Positions 43,794 to 51,666 of a stretch of DNA of 64,000 nt are shown piece by piece. The notes beneath the pieces are model-generated. The model saw only the letters and a program-made list of their open reading frames with translations, was not told the origin of the DNA and made no database searches. Each line of letters opens with the position of its first letter. Position 1 is the first letter of the stretch. The stretch lies in assembly GCA_018713055.1 (NCBI GenBank), contig DVFW01000021.1, positions 70,575-134,574 on the forward strand. Direction: 5' to 3'. The stretch is from Scatavimonas merdigallinarum. GTDB taxonomy: Bacteria > Bacillota > Clostridia > Oscillospirales > Acutalibacteraceae. A program made the translations under genes and the position numbers.

Positions 43794-45166
43794 AATAATT
43801 TCAACTGTATTTGAGCTTTCCGTCAACGTGTTCCAGGGGTTTATTTACGTCTATTTCTGCCACGGCTTTCTTGGCAGCCGTTTTAAGCCCCCGGAAGGGA
43901 AAAAGCACACAAGCTTAGAAATTGCGCTGTACGTTACGGCTTCGCTGCTTATGGCTTTGCTGATTACCATGATCAACCTCTACTATGAGGTGTTCAACAC
44001 GGTAGAAACCTATTTTTTAGTTGGTTTTCTGGGCTTGTATTCGCTGCTTTTTCTGCGCGGAAAAATTGTGATGCGCCTGTTTATTCCTATTTTTATTGTA
44101 TGTGCAAATTATGCTATTTCTTCTATGATTATTTTTATTATGAGCACCGTTACGGGGGAATCGTCACATGATCTGATGCTGTTCCAACATTCGCTTTACA
44201 GGTATTTGCTGGTGCTGTTGGTCAATGCTGTCTTTACACTGCTTATTATCTGGGTTTTGCGGCTTAAAAAACGCAAGTTTGACATGCTGAAATGGACAGA
44301 CTGGGTTGCGTTTATTGTCATCCCGGTTATTGCGCTGGCCATTGTGGTGATGGCATATGCCGTGTCTCTGGAGCCGAACATCACCCGGGAGCACGTGGCG
44401 TTTCTTGCGTTTATCAGCGGCGGCGTGGTTGTGATTGCAGTGCTGATCTGGGTAATGCTGGGGAAGATCAGCAAAGACAGGGAAATAGAGCTGCGCTATT
44501 CTTTGCTGGAGCAGCAATACCGCTACCAGAAGGAGAACATTTTGCAGTCAGGAAAAAGTCTGAAAGAAATGTCTACCCTGCGGCACGATATGAAAAACAA
44601 GCTGCTGCTGATTGGGCAGCTGGTGACAAACGGAGAAACCGACAGAGCCATAGAGATGTGCGGCGCCTGCCGCACAGAGCTTGAAGCAGCCAGGCTGCTT
44701 GTAAACTCTGAAAACTTTCTGCTCAACGCCATTCTCAACAGCAAGCTGGCCGGCGCAAGGGAAAAGCATATCCAAACAGAGATTGTAATTACGACCTCCC
44801 AATTTGACGACATAAAAGATGTAGACCTGTGCAGCATTTTGGGCAACCTGCTGGACAACGCCATAGAGGCGGTGCAAAAGGAACCGGAGGCGCACCGCGC
44901 GATAAAAATTTTGATTGAGCAGACCGGCGGGTACCGCTCCATTATGATCAAAAACACCATTGGCGCTTCTGTGTTAAAACAGAACCCGCAGCTGCGCACC
45001 ACCAAGAAAAACAAGCAGATCCACGGGCTTGGCCTGCTCAGCGTGCGTCGCACGGTAGAAAAATACGGCGGCGAGTTCCACTGCTATGAAGAAGACGGCT
45101 TTTTCTGTTGCGTTGTGATTCTGGAGGTGCCGCAGTGGAGCAATGCGGGTGAAAAAGACGCGCTGC
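43760..45166 (+). repeat. Direct duplication, copy 1
   Basis: This ~1.4-kb unit spans the last ~30 bp of the regulator gene and most of the first kinase gene. It recurs at 45229-46634 at a constant offset of 1469 bp. The copy of the regulator tail before kinase 2 marks the left junction; the C-terminal codons of the kinases mark the right one. Confidence 0.9.
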
Positions 45167-45186
45167 TTTACGCTAGAACCAAATGA
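43786..45186 (+). CDS. AgrC-like quorum-sensing histidine kinase, copy 1
   Basis: The protein has 466 residues. A polytopic sensor at ~1-230 has about six transmembrane helices. A kinase core of the GHKL/HPK10 type follows: His267 in 'MSTLRHDMKNKLLLIG', N box Asn354/Asn358 in 'ILGNLLDNAIEAV', and glycine-rich 'HGLGLLSVRRTVEKYGG'. It lacks the HAMP/HisKA layout of the other kinases, as AgrC does. AgrC-type receptors detect the cyclic peptide made from AgrD. It is translationally coupled to the regulator (8-bp overlap, AAAGGAAATGG ribosome site). It is nearly identical to the following gene except for a patch in residues 101-160. Confidence 0.92.
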   Translation: MNEIISTVFELSVNVFQGFIYVYFCHGFLGSRFKPPEGKKHTSLEIALYVTASLLMALLITMINLYYEVFNTVETYFLVGFLGLYSLLFLRGKIVMRLFIPIFIVCANYAISSMIIFIMSTVTGESSHDLMLFQHSLYRYLLVLLVNAVFTLLIIWVLRLKKRKFDMLKWTDWVAFIVIPVIALAIVVMAYAVSLEPNITREHVAFLAFISGGVVVIAVLIWVMLGKISKDREIELRYSLLEQQYRYQKENILQSGKSLKEMSTLRHDMKNKLLLIGQLVTNGETDRAIEMCGACRTELEAARLLVNSENFLLNAILNSKLAGAREKHIQTEIVITTSQFDDIKDVDLCSILGNLLDNAIEAVQKEPEAHRAIKILIEQTGGYRSIMIKNTIGASVLKQNPQLRTTKKNKQIHGLGLLSVRRTVEKYGGEFHCYEEDGFFCCVVILEVPQWSNAGEKDALLYARTK

Positions 45187-45228
45187 TGTAATGAATATGG
45201 TGGAAACAGGAAAAATATGGAGAGAGCA

Positions 45229-46634
45229 GTTTTTAAAGGAAATGGTATGAAGCAATGGGAGAAATAATTTCAACTGTATTTGAGCTTTCCGTCAATGTGT
45301 TCCAGGGGTTTATCTTTGTTTATTTCTGCCACGGCTTTCTTGGCAGCCGTTTTAAGCCCCCGGAAGGGAAAAAGCGCACAAGCTTAGAAATTGCGCTGTA
45401 CGTTACGGCTTCGCTGCTTATGGCTTTGCTGATCACCATGATCAACCTCTACTATGAGGTGTTCAACACGGTAGAAACCTATTTTTTAGTTGGTTTTCTG
45501 GGCTTGTATTCGCTGCTTTTTCTGCGCGGAAAAATCGTGATGCGCCTGTTTATCCCTATTTTTTGTATGTGCGGATATTACGCCATCACATCTTTGATCA
45601 TTTTTGTTGCAAGCAGTGTTACGGGCGAATCGTCACATGAGCTGATGCTGTTCCAGCATTCGTTTTACAGGTATTTGCTGGTGCTGCTGGTCAATGCGGT
45701 CTTTGTACTGTTTGTTGTTTTGGTGCTGCGCTTTAAAAAACGCAAGTTTGACATGCTCAAATGGACAGACTGGGTTGCGTTTATCGTCATCCCGGTTATT
45801 GCGCTGGCTATTATCTTGATGGCATATGCCGTGTCGCTGGAGCCGAACATCACCCGGGAGCATGTGGCGTTTCTTGCGTTTATCAGCGGCGGCGTGGTTG
45901 TGATTGCAGTGCTGATCTGGGTGATGCTGGTAAAGATCAGCAAAGACAGGGAGATGGAGCTGCGGTATTCTTTGCTGGAGCAGCAGTACCAGTACCAGAA
46001 AGAAAACATTTTGCAGTCCGGCCAAAGCTTAAAAGAGATGTCTACCCTGCGGCACGATATGAAAAACAAGCTGCTGCTGATTGGGCAGCTGATCACAAAC
46101 GGGGAAACCGACAAAGCCATAAAGATGTGCGGCGCCTGCCGGGAAGAGATCGAAGCAGCCAAGCTGCTTGTAAACTCTGAAAACTTTCTGCTCAACGCCA
46201 TCCTTAACAGCAAGCTTGCCGGCGCAAAGGAAAAGCATATCCAAACAGAGATTGTGATCACAACCACACAGTTTGACGACATAGAGGACATAGACCTGTG
46301 CAGCATTTTGGGCAACCTGCTGGACAACGCCATAGAGGCGGTGCAAAAAGAGCCAAAGGAGCACCGCATCATAAAAATTTTGATGGGACAAACCGGCGGG
46401 TACCGTTCCATTAGGATCCAAAACACCATTGGCGCTTCTGTGTTAAAACAGAACCCGCAGCTGCGCACCACCAAGAAAAACAAGCAGATCCACGGGCTTG
46501 GCCTGCTCAGCGTGCGCCATACGGTAGAAAAATACGGCGGCGAGTTCCACTGCTATGAAGAGGACGGCTTTTTCTGTTGCGTTGTGATTCTGGAGGTGCC
46601 GCAGTGGAGCAATGCGGGTGAAAAAGACGCGCCT
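45229..46634 (+). repeat. Direct duplication, copy 2
   Basis: This is the second copy of the 43760-45166 unit. Its first ~20 bp (GTTTTTAAAGGAAATGGTA) are a relic of the regulator 3' end, now non-coding, that serves as the ribosome site for kinase 2. Confidence 0.9.
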
Positions 46635-46655
46635 TTACCGGAGCCGCAAAACTGA
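45255..46655 (+). CDS. AgrC-like quorum-sensing histidine kinase, copy 2
   Basis: This 466-residue paralogue has the same architecture (six-helix sensor, His267, Asn354/Asn358, glycine-rich box). I count about three amino-acid differences from copy 1 in residues 1-100, about 17 in residues 101-160, and scattered conservative ones later; the last six residues also differ. The dense patch falls in transmembrane segments 4-5 of the sensor, the part that in AgrC-like receptors determines peptide recognition. All catalytic residues are intact, so both are probably active. The ATG at 45255 uses the ribosome site duplicated from the regulator tail. Confidence 0.92.
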   Translation: MGEIISTVFELSVNVFQGFIFVYFCHGFLGSRFKPPEGKKRTSLEIALYVTASLLMALLITMINLYYEVFNTVETYFLVGFLGLYSLLFLRGKIVMRLFIPIFCMCGYYAITSLIIFVASSVTGESSHELMLFQHSFYRYLLVLLVNAVFVLFVVLVLRFKKRKFDMLKWTDWVAFIVIPVIALAIILMAYAVSLEPNITREHVAFLAFISGGVVVIAVLIWVMLVKISKDREMELRYSLLEQQYQYQKENILQSGQSLKEMSTLRHDMKNKLLLIGQLITNGETDKAIKMCGACREEIEAAKLLVNSENFLLNAILNSKLAGAKEKHIQTEIVITTTQFDDIEDIDLCSILGNLLDNAIEAVQKEPKEHRIIKILMGQTGGYRSIRIQNTIGASVLKQNPQLRTTKKNKQIHGLGLLSVRHTVEKYGGEFHCYEEDGFFCCVVILEVPQWSNAGEKDAPLPEPQN

Positions 46656-46795
46656 AAACTGCAAAATTTTGCAGGCACCGGCGTTGTAACGATAAAAAAC
46701 TGTAGACGGACATATGTTCTTTATAAAAATTACTGCAAAAAAAGCAATTTTTTGTCGTGCTAAAATATTTTATTTGCATAATTTCACGCGAAAAC

Positions 46796-46844
46796 GACCA
46801 GTTTTAACAAAACTATTCACAAATTCTGCGGGATTTGCTATAGT
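46796..46844 (+). promoter_or_regulatory. agrB promoter with palindromic operator
   Basis: The palindrome AGTTTTNACAAAACT (46800-46814) abuts a -35 TTCACA (46816-46821), followed by 17 bp and -10 TATAGT (46839-46844). The start of transcription would be near 46851, 30 nt before agrB. The 28-bp block 46796-46823 recurs at 61438-61465 with 25 identities and the same spacing to its -10. Position of a palindrome just upstream of -35 is typical for a LytTR-type activator (inference). Confidence 0.75.
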
Positions 46845-46880
46845 CTAGACAAAGTAAAAGCCGTAAATGAGTTGATTACA

Positions 46881-47468
46881 ATGCTGCACAGGTTGTCTAA
46901 ACGTATAGCAGAATCTTTGCTTGCCAAACGATGCTTTGCGCCGGAGGAGTTGGATATTTATATTTATGGAACCGAGTTGGTTATATCCTCCGCGCTGGGC
47001 ATCAGCATAATCCTTGTTCTAAGCCTGCTTTTTTCCGCGTTGGCAGAGGGGGTTGTGTTTTTGGCTTCGTTCCTTCTTTTGCGGTCTTATACGGGCGGGT
47101 ACCACTGCTATACGTATGTAAAATGCAATACGCTGTTTCTTTGCCTTTTTTTAAGCGCGCTGTTGCTTTACCGCGTGATGATTTTACACACGCCGGCAAT
47201 GGCCGCTGCAACAGGCGTGCTGCTGCCGGGCGGCGGCGCGGTGCTTTTGCGCTATGCGCCGGTAGAGCACCCAAACAAGCCGCTTGGGAAAAGGCACCGC
47301 AAGCGGTGCAGAGCCGTGGCGCTTTGTTTGTATGCAGGTATGGGCGCGGCGGCGGTAGTTCTGGAATGTTTGGGGGAAACACTTGGCTTTATGCTGGCGC
47401 TTGTCTTGGGACAGGTTTCCGCGCTAATGCTATGTGAAAAATATTCACAAAGGAGGAAGTATGTATGA
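46881..47468 (+). CDS. agrB: AgrB-like accessory gene regulator endopeptidase
   Basis: The protein has 195 residues and about six transmembrane segments. The catalytic block 'LLRSYTGGYHCYTYVKC' holds Arg68, His75 and Cys82, with the same 7-residue His-Cys spacing as AgrB of Staphylococcus. 'EHPNKPLGKRHRKR' follows, a typical AgrB loop. AgrB cleaves the AgrD propeptide C-terminally and forms the ring. The start is weak: ATG 46881 (or TTG 46872) lacks a clear Shine-Dalgarno site, and the transcript leader is short. It ends in ATGA overlap with agrD. It has its own regulated promoter, 225 bp after kinase 2. Confidence 0.93.
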   Translation: MLHRLSKRIAESLLAKRCFAPEELDIYIYGTELVISSALGISIILVLSLLFSALAEGVVFLASFLLLRSYTGGYHCYTYVKCNTLFLCLFLSALLLYRVMILHTPAMAAATGVLLPGGGAVLLRYAPVEHPNKPLGKRHRKRCRAVALCLYAGMGAAAVVLECLGETLGFMLALVLGQVSALMLCEKYSQRRKYV

Positions 47469-47599
47469 AGAAGCAAACAAATTTAGTTGCAAGACTGATG
47501 TCCAGGCTGGCGATGAAGGCCGCAAAATCGGCCGCCGGTACGGCGTCTACTGGAGGCGCATGCCAGCCCAAGGAGCCTGCAAGGCTTGCAAGAAAGTAA
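47465..47599 (+). CDS. agrD: AgrD-like autoinducing peptide precursor, atypical core
   Basis: This 44-residue ORF starts at ATG 47465 (overlap ATGA with agrB, ribosome site AGGAGGAAG). The N-terminal half 'NLVARLMSRLAMKAAKSAA' is an amphipathic basic helix, as in AgrD, and the C-terminal tail reads QPKEPARLARK, the recognition region typical of clostridial AgrD. The core between them is odd: Gly/Ser/Thr-rich 'TASTGGAC', with its only Cys (Cys33) directly before Gln34. In normal AgrD three to five mostly bulky residues follow the Cys before QPxxP. A ring could only form from an upstream Ser28/Thr29 (lactone to Cys33) or in another way. Missed by length filters because it is short. Confidence 0.88.
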   Translation: MKKQTNLVARLMSRLAMKAAKSAAGTASTGGACQPKEPARLARK

Positions 47600-47655
47600 G
47601 CCAGCAGGCGACATAACTGAACCAATACCTCTTTTTTACACACCAGCTTAATAAA

Positions 47656-47701
47656 AGCAAGACGGCGCCGCCCCGCAGGACGGCGCCGTCTTGCTTTTTT
47701 C
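47656..47701 (+). terminator. Terminator of agrBD
   Basis: AGCAAGACGGCGCCG and CGGCGCCGTCTTGCT form a 15-bp perfect stem with a 10-nt loop and T6. Confidence 0.94.
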
Positions 47702-47786
47702 AGAGCGCGTGTTTTACAAATTTTTGCGCCTGCCTTTTGTATTTGACAAAAAAATAACGAAAATTTGAAGATTCTGGCTAAAACCC

Positions 47787-47815
47787 TTGCGTATTGCAGC
47801 CGGAGTGCTTATAAT
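47787..47815 (+). promoter_or_regulatory. Promoter of the IscU-like/GGGtGRT operon
   Basis: TTGCGT (47787-47792), 17 bp, TATAAT (47810-47815); leader of ~48 nt. A TTGACA upstream at 47743-47748 has no partner -10. Confidence 0.65.
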
Positions 47816-47869
47816 GAAAAACGTATAAAGCGAACTTTTATACTACACCAAAGCGAAAGGAGTACCCAT

Positions 47870-48562
47870 ATGAATTATTCCCATGAAGTGGAAAACATGT
47901 GTACAGTAGCAAAGGGACCCCATCATGGCCCCGCGCCCATCCCGGAGGAGGGAAAATGGGTAAAGTCTTATGACATTAAGGACATTTCCGGCCTTTCACA
48001 CGGCATTGGCTGGTGTGCGCCGCAGCAAGGCGCATGTAAGCTTACGCTGAACGTAAAGGACGGCATTGTGGAGGAAGCGCTTGTAGAGACGATTGGATGT
48101 TCCGGCATGACGCATTCTGCAGCTATGGCGGCGGAGATTTTGCCTGGAAAGACGCTGCTTGAATGCCTGAATACGGACCTTGTGTGCGACGCGATTAACG
48201 TTGCCATGAAAAACCTGTTTTTACAGCTTGTTTACGGCAGAAGCCAGACAGCGTTTTCTGAAGGCGGGCTGCCTGTTGGCGCCGGGCTGGAGGATCTGGG
48301 CAAGGGCTTGCGCTCCCAGGTGGGTACGATGTTCAGCACCAAGCTTAAAGGCGTGCGTTTTATGGAGATGGCGGAGGGCTATGTGCTTAAAACTGCGCTG
48401 GATGAAAATGACGAAGTTATTGGTTACCAGTTTGTAAGGCTTGGGAAAATGATGGAGGATATTCGTCATGGTGTTTCCCCGGAAGAGGCATATAAAAAGA
48501 ACATAGGCCAGTATGGCCGTTTTGACAACGCGGCAAAGTATATTGACCCGCGTGAAGAATAA
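47870..48562 (+). CDS. IscU/NifU-N-like iron-sulfur scaffold protein paired with GGGtGRT protein
   Basis: The protein has 230 residues. The central block 'QQGACKLTLNVKDGIVEEAL', 'ETIGCSGMTHSAAMAAEILPGKTLLECL' reads like the IscU/SufU fold, with Cys56 and Cys77 at the scaffold ligand positions; further Cys at 49, 99 and 106 could complete a site. It is longer than IscU (~130 residues), with extra C-terminal ~100 residues that are not recognised. The ATG at 47870 follows GAAAGGAG. It is 18 bp from the GGGtGRT gene; the pair is conserved in anaerobes with unknown function (family knowledge). No sufBCD or cysteine desulfurase is near. Confidence 0.8.
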   Translation: MNYSHEVENMCTVAKGPHHGPAPIPEEGKWVKSYDIKDISGLSHGIGWCAPQQGACKLTLNVKDGIVEEALVETIGCSGMTHSAAMAAEILPGKTLLECLNTDLVCDAINVAMKNLFLQLVYGRSQTAFSEGGLPVGAGLEDLGKGLRSQVGTMFSTKLKGVRFMEMAEGYVLKTALDENDEVIGYQFVRLGKMMEDIRHGVSPEEAYKKNIGQYGRFDNAAKYIDPREE

Positions 48563-48580
48563 GCAGGGAGGACTTGATTT

Positions 48581-49591
48581 ATGGCTAACAATGTGAATTT
48601 TGAAAGTAAAGACAGAAGAATGGCTAAAATTGAGAAGTGCCTTGCAGAATATGGTATAGCCAGCCTGGAAGAAGCCAGGGAATTGTGCCTGAGCAAGGGC
48701 GTGGACCCCGATGCAATTGTTAAGGGCGTGCAGCCGATTGCGTTTGAAAACGCATCTTGGGCTTATACGCTAGGTTGTGCTGTTGCGATTAAAAAGCAAA
48801 GCGAAAGCGCCGCGGACGCCGCGGAAGCCATTGGGATTGGCCTGGAGGCGTTTTGTATTCCGGGTTCTGTTGCAGAGCAGAGGAACGTGGGCCTGGGGCA
48901 CGGCAATTTGGGCGCTATGCTGCTGCGGGACGAGACAAAATGCTTTGCTTTTCTGGCAGGACATGAAAGCTTTGCCGCGGCAGAAGGTGCAATTGGCATA
49001 GCTAAAACGGCAAACAAGGCAAGGAAAGAGCCGCTGCGCGTAATTTTGAACGGCCTTGGAAAGGATGCAGCCTATATTATTTCAAGAATTAACGGTTTTA
49101 CCTATGTAAAAACAAGCTATGATTATTTTACCGGCGAACTGACTATTTTGGAAGAACGGGCTTTCTCTGACGGAGAAAGAGCCGCCGTGCGCTGCTTTGG
49201 TGCAGACGACGTTCGCGAAGGCGTGGAGATTATGGCGCACGAGGGTGTGGATGTGTCTATTACAGGCAATTCTACCAATCCTACCCGGTTCCAGCATCTT
49301 GTTGCGGGCACCTATAAAAAATGGGCGCAGGAGCATGGCAAAAAGTATTTTTCTGTTGCCAGCGGCGGCGGCACGGGCCGTACCCTGCATCCGGACAATA
49401 TGGGCGCGGGACCGGCTTCCTATGGCCTTACGGACTCTATGGGACGCATGCATGGCGACGCGCAATTTGCAGGATCTTCCTCTGTGCCTGCGCATGTGGA
49501 AATGATGGGGTTGATCGGCATGGGCAACAACCCGATGGTTGGCGCCACCGTGGCCTGCGCAGTTGCGGTTTACGAGGGATTAAAGAAATAA
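48581..49591 (+). CDS. GGGtGRT protein (uncharacterised conserved family)
   Basis: This 336-residue protein is named for the signature 'SGGGTGRTLHPDN' seen at residues 261-273. Other blocks are 'EQRNVGLGHGNLGAMLLRDETKCFAFLAGHESFAAAEGAIGI', 'RVILNGLGKDAAYIISRINGFTYVKT' and 'GSSSVPAHVEMMGLIGMGNNPMVGATVACAV', all glycine-rich. The sequence suggests a soluble nucleotide- or cofactor-binding enzyme. It is always or nearly always found with the IscU-like partner upstream, so a role with a metal or Fe-S cofactor is a guess. The reaction is unknown. Confidence 0.85.
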   Translation: MANNVNFESKDRRMAKIEKCLAEYGIASLEEARELCLSKGVDPDAIVKGVQPIAFENASWAYTLGCAVAIKKQSESAADAAEAIGIGLEAFCIPGSVAEQRNVGLGHGNLGAMLLRDETKCFAFLAGHESFAAAEGAIGIAKTANKARKEPLRVILNGLGKDAAYIISRINGFTYVKTSYDYFTGELTILEERAFSDGERAAVRCFGADDVREGVEIMAHEGVDVSITGNSTNPTRFQHLVAGTYKKWAQEHGKKYFSVASGGGTGRTLHPDNMGAGPASYGLTDSMGRMHGDAQFAGSSSVPAHVEMMGLIGMGNNPMVGATVACAVAVYEGLKK

Positions 49592-49629
49592 GCTTCAAAA
49601 TCTGTATGAATACTGGATTTATTTTGAAA

Positions 49630-49657
49630 AGGGCCGCTCTGTGAGCGGTTCTTTTTG
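49630..49657 (+). terminator. Terminator after the GGGtGRT gene
   Basis: GGCCGCTC pairs with GAGCGGTT through a 3-nt loop (TGT), followed by CT5. Confidence 0.75.
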
Positions 49658-49697
49658 CTTTTTCATTATTTATTTTTAATAAATATAACTCTATACT

Positions 49698-49725
49698 TTG
49701 CAAAAGTAGAAAAATGTAGTATAAT
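49698..49725 (+). promoter_or_regulatory. Promoter of the ABC-class ATPase gene
   Basis: TTGCAA (49698-49703), 16 bp, TATAAT (49720-49725). The leader is ~165 nt and AT-rich without a recognised structure. Confidence 0.65.
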
Positions 49726-49899
49726 GTATAAAAAGAGTGTGGCAAAACGGTATATATAGATTATGTATAGTGTGCGCTATATTGGTACAAGAGAGGTAGA
49801 AGGTATTTAAAAAGTGATGGGAGAATCGGTATAGGGTCAACAAAGGAAAAATCTTTTCATATTTATATTTGTAAAAAATGAGGAGTGTGAAATAAAGCC

Positions 49900-51603
49900 A
49901 TGCAGACGTCAGTTGAGTTAAAGAAACTGCTTGTTAGGATTGATCGGAGAAGCTACCCGGCTTATAAGGATATAAAAGGTGTTTACCAGTTTCCGGGATA
50001 TGCACTGTCTATTGATCATGTTCAGGGGGACCCCTTCGCCGCGCCTTCCAGGCTGAGTATTCGTGTGCCCGGAGCAAAGGCGGCTTTTCCGCCGGAGCTA
50101 TATCTGCGCCCCTGCCGACGGATCGCCCTCCAGGATGAATTGACCCGCCAGTTTGGAAAACAGGCAAGCCGGTTTTCCTTTCAGGCCAAGGGTTCCGGGC
50201 GAAGCGGGCTGATTTCCGTTAGCCACTGCGGCCAGGAGGTGCTGGAGCGTACCGCCTGTTGTTTAGACCCCGAAAGCGGGGATATTCTTGTTCGCTTTGA
50301 GGTGGGATTTCCGGCGAATGGGCGGACCATCAACGCCCGGGAGCTGGAAAAAATTCTGTTTTATTTTTTGCCGCAGTGCGTGAAGGGGTCCCTGCTGTAT
50401 GCTAATTTGGATGTTAAGCGTCTGCAGAAAACAGCAGACCTGGCGGAGGATCAGGCGTATATCCGGGAGATGCTTCCCAGGCTGAATCTGTGCGCTTTTG
50501 TAGCGGATGGGAGTATTCTGCCACGGGAATCCGGTGTTTCTTCCCGCCCTATGAAAAATGCCGTGCTTTTTCAATCTCCTCAGGAAATGTCGGTGGCTAT
50601 GGATCTGCCCCACCGGGGAAGAATTACCGGTATGGGCATTCCAAAAGGCGTTACCCTGATTGTGGGCGGCGGATATCACGGTAAATCTACTCTTCTGAAA
50701 GCTCTGGAACTGGGAGTTTATAACCATATTGCCGGGGATGGACGGGAATACGTAATTACAGACAGAACCGCCGTAAAAATCCGCGCCGAGGATGGACGTA
50801 GTATCCGGAAAACGGATATTTCCATGTTTATTAACGGCCTGCCCAATGGGAAAGATACGACCGCTTTTTCTACGGAAGACGCCAGTGGAAGCACTTCCCA
50901 GGCAGCCAATGTGGTAGAAAGTTTGGAGACGGGCGCTTCCCTGCTGCTTATGGACGAGGACACCAGCGCTACCAATTTTATGATTCGGGACGATTTGATG
51001 CAGCGGGTGATTCGCCGGGAGCTGGAGCCGATTACTCCCTTTATCGACCGTATTCGCGAGCTGTATTCCAAATATGGCGTTTCAACGGTTATTGTGGCGG
51101 GGAGCTCTGGTACCTATTTCCATATAGCCGACCACATTGTCCAGATGGATCGGTATAAACCCCGGGATATCACGGCCCTGGCAAAACGGGAAGCAAAGGC
51201 CTTCCCTTTGCATGGGGAGCCGGTGGAACCGGCCCGCAGGCCAAACTTTTCCAGAATGCCAAAGGCTTCTCCGGAGTTTCAAGGCGACGGGCGGATAAAG
51301 CTTAAAACATTGGGAAAGGACGGCCTTTCTCTCAACCGGGAAAGCGTTAGTTTGCGGTGTGTAGAACAGCTGACCGATGAAGAGCAGACGGCCGCTCTGG
51401 CATATTGCCTGCTTTATGCACAGAAATACCTTATGGACGGCGTGCGGGATCTGCGGCAAGTGGTGGATGAACTGGAGGCAGTGATAAGTGAGAGGGGACT
51501 GGAAGCCCTTTGTGAGAATACCCCCGGGATTCCCTTTCTGGCACGTCCCAGAAGGCAGGAGATTTTTGCCTGCCTCAACCGGTATCGGGGATTAAACCTG
51601 TGA
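49900..51603 (+). CDS. Predicted ABC-class ATPase (PF09818-like)
   Basis: The protein has 567 residues. The motif order fits the cytosolic 'predicted ATPase of the ABC class': 'YKDIKGVYQFPGYALSIDHVQGDPFA' at the N-terminus, a P-loop 'VGGGYHGKSTLLKALELGVY' near residue 255, 'MFINGLPNGKDTTAFSTEDASGSTSQAANVVE' with a signature-like serine run, and 'LLLMDEDTSATNFMIRD' as Walker B. Membrane segments are absent. Function unknown; a nucleic-acid or RNA role has been suggested for the family. Base and codon use is more even and GC-richer at third positions than the flanking genes, a possible sign of transfer. The ATG 49900 has AGGAG ~14 bases upstream. Confidence 0.87.
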   Translation: MQTSVELKKLLVRIDRRSYPAYKDIKGVYQFPGYALSIDHVQGDPFAAPSRLSIRVPGAKAAFPPELYLRPCRRIALQDELTRQFGKQASRFSFQAKGSGRSGLISVSHCGQEVLERTACCLDPESGDILVRFEVGFPANGRTINARELEKILFYFLPQCVKGSLLYANLDVKRLQKTADLAEDQAYIREMLPRLNLCAFVADGSILPRESGVSSRPMKNAVLFQSPQEMSVAMDLPHRGRITGMGIPKGVTLIVGGGYHGKSTLLKALELGVYNHIAGDGREYVITDRTAVKIRAEDGRSIRKTDISMFINGLPNGKDTTAFSTEDASGSTSQAANVVESLETGASLLLMDEDTSATNFMIRDDLMQRVIRRELEPITPFIDRIRELYSKYGVSTVIVAGSSGTYFHIADHIVQMDRYKPRDITALAKREAKAFPLHGEPVEPARRPNFSRMPKASPEFQGDGRIKLKTLGKDGLSLNRESVSLRCVEQLTDEEQTAALAYCLLYAQKYLMDGVRDLRQVVDELEAVISERGLEALCENTPGIPFLARPRRQEIFACLNRYRGLNL

Positions 51604-51666
51604 TATTTTTTCGTTTTTATATTTGACAAAAATGAACGGAATCTGCAAATTTAAAGCAGAAAAAGA

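Noticed and set aside
47434..47616. 60-codon frame covering agrD in another phase
   Set aside because: The phase at 47465 gives a typical AgrD with ATGA coupling to agrB and the conserved QPKEP tail.
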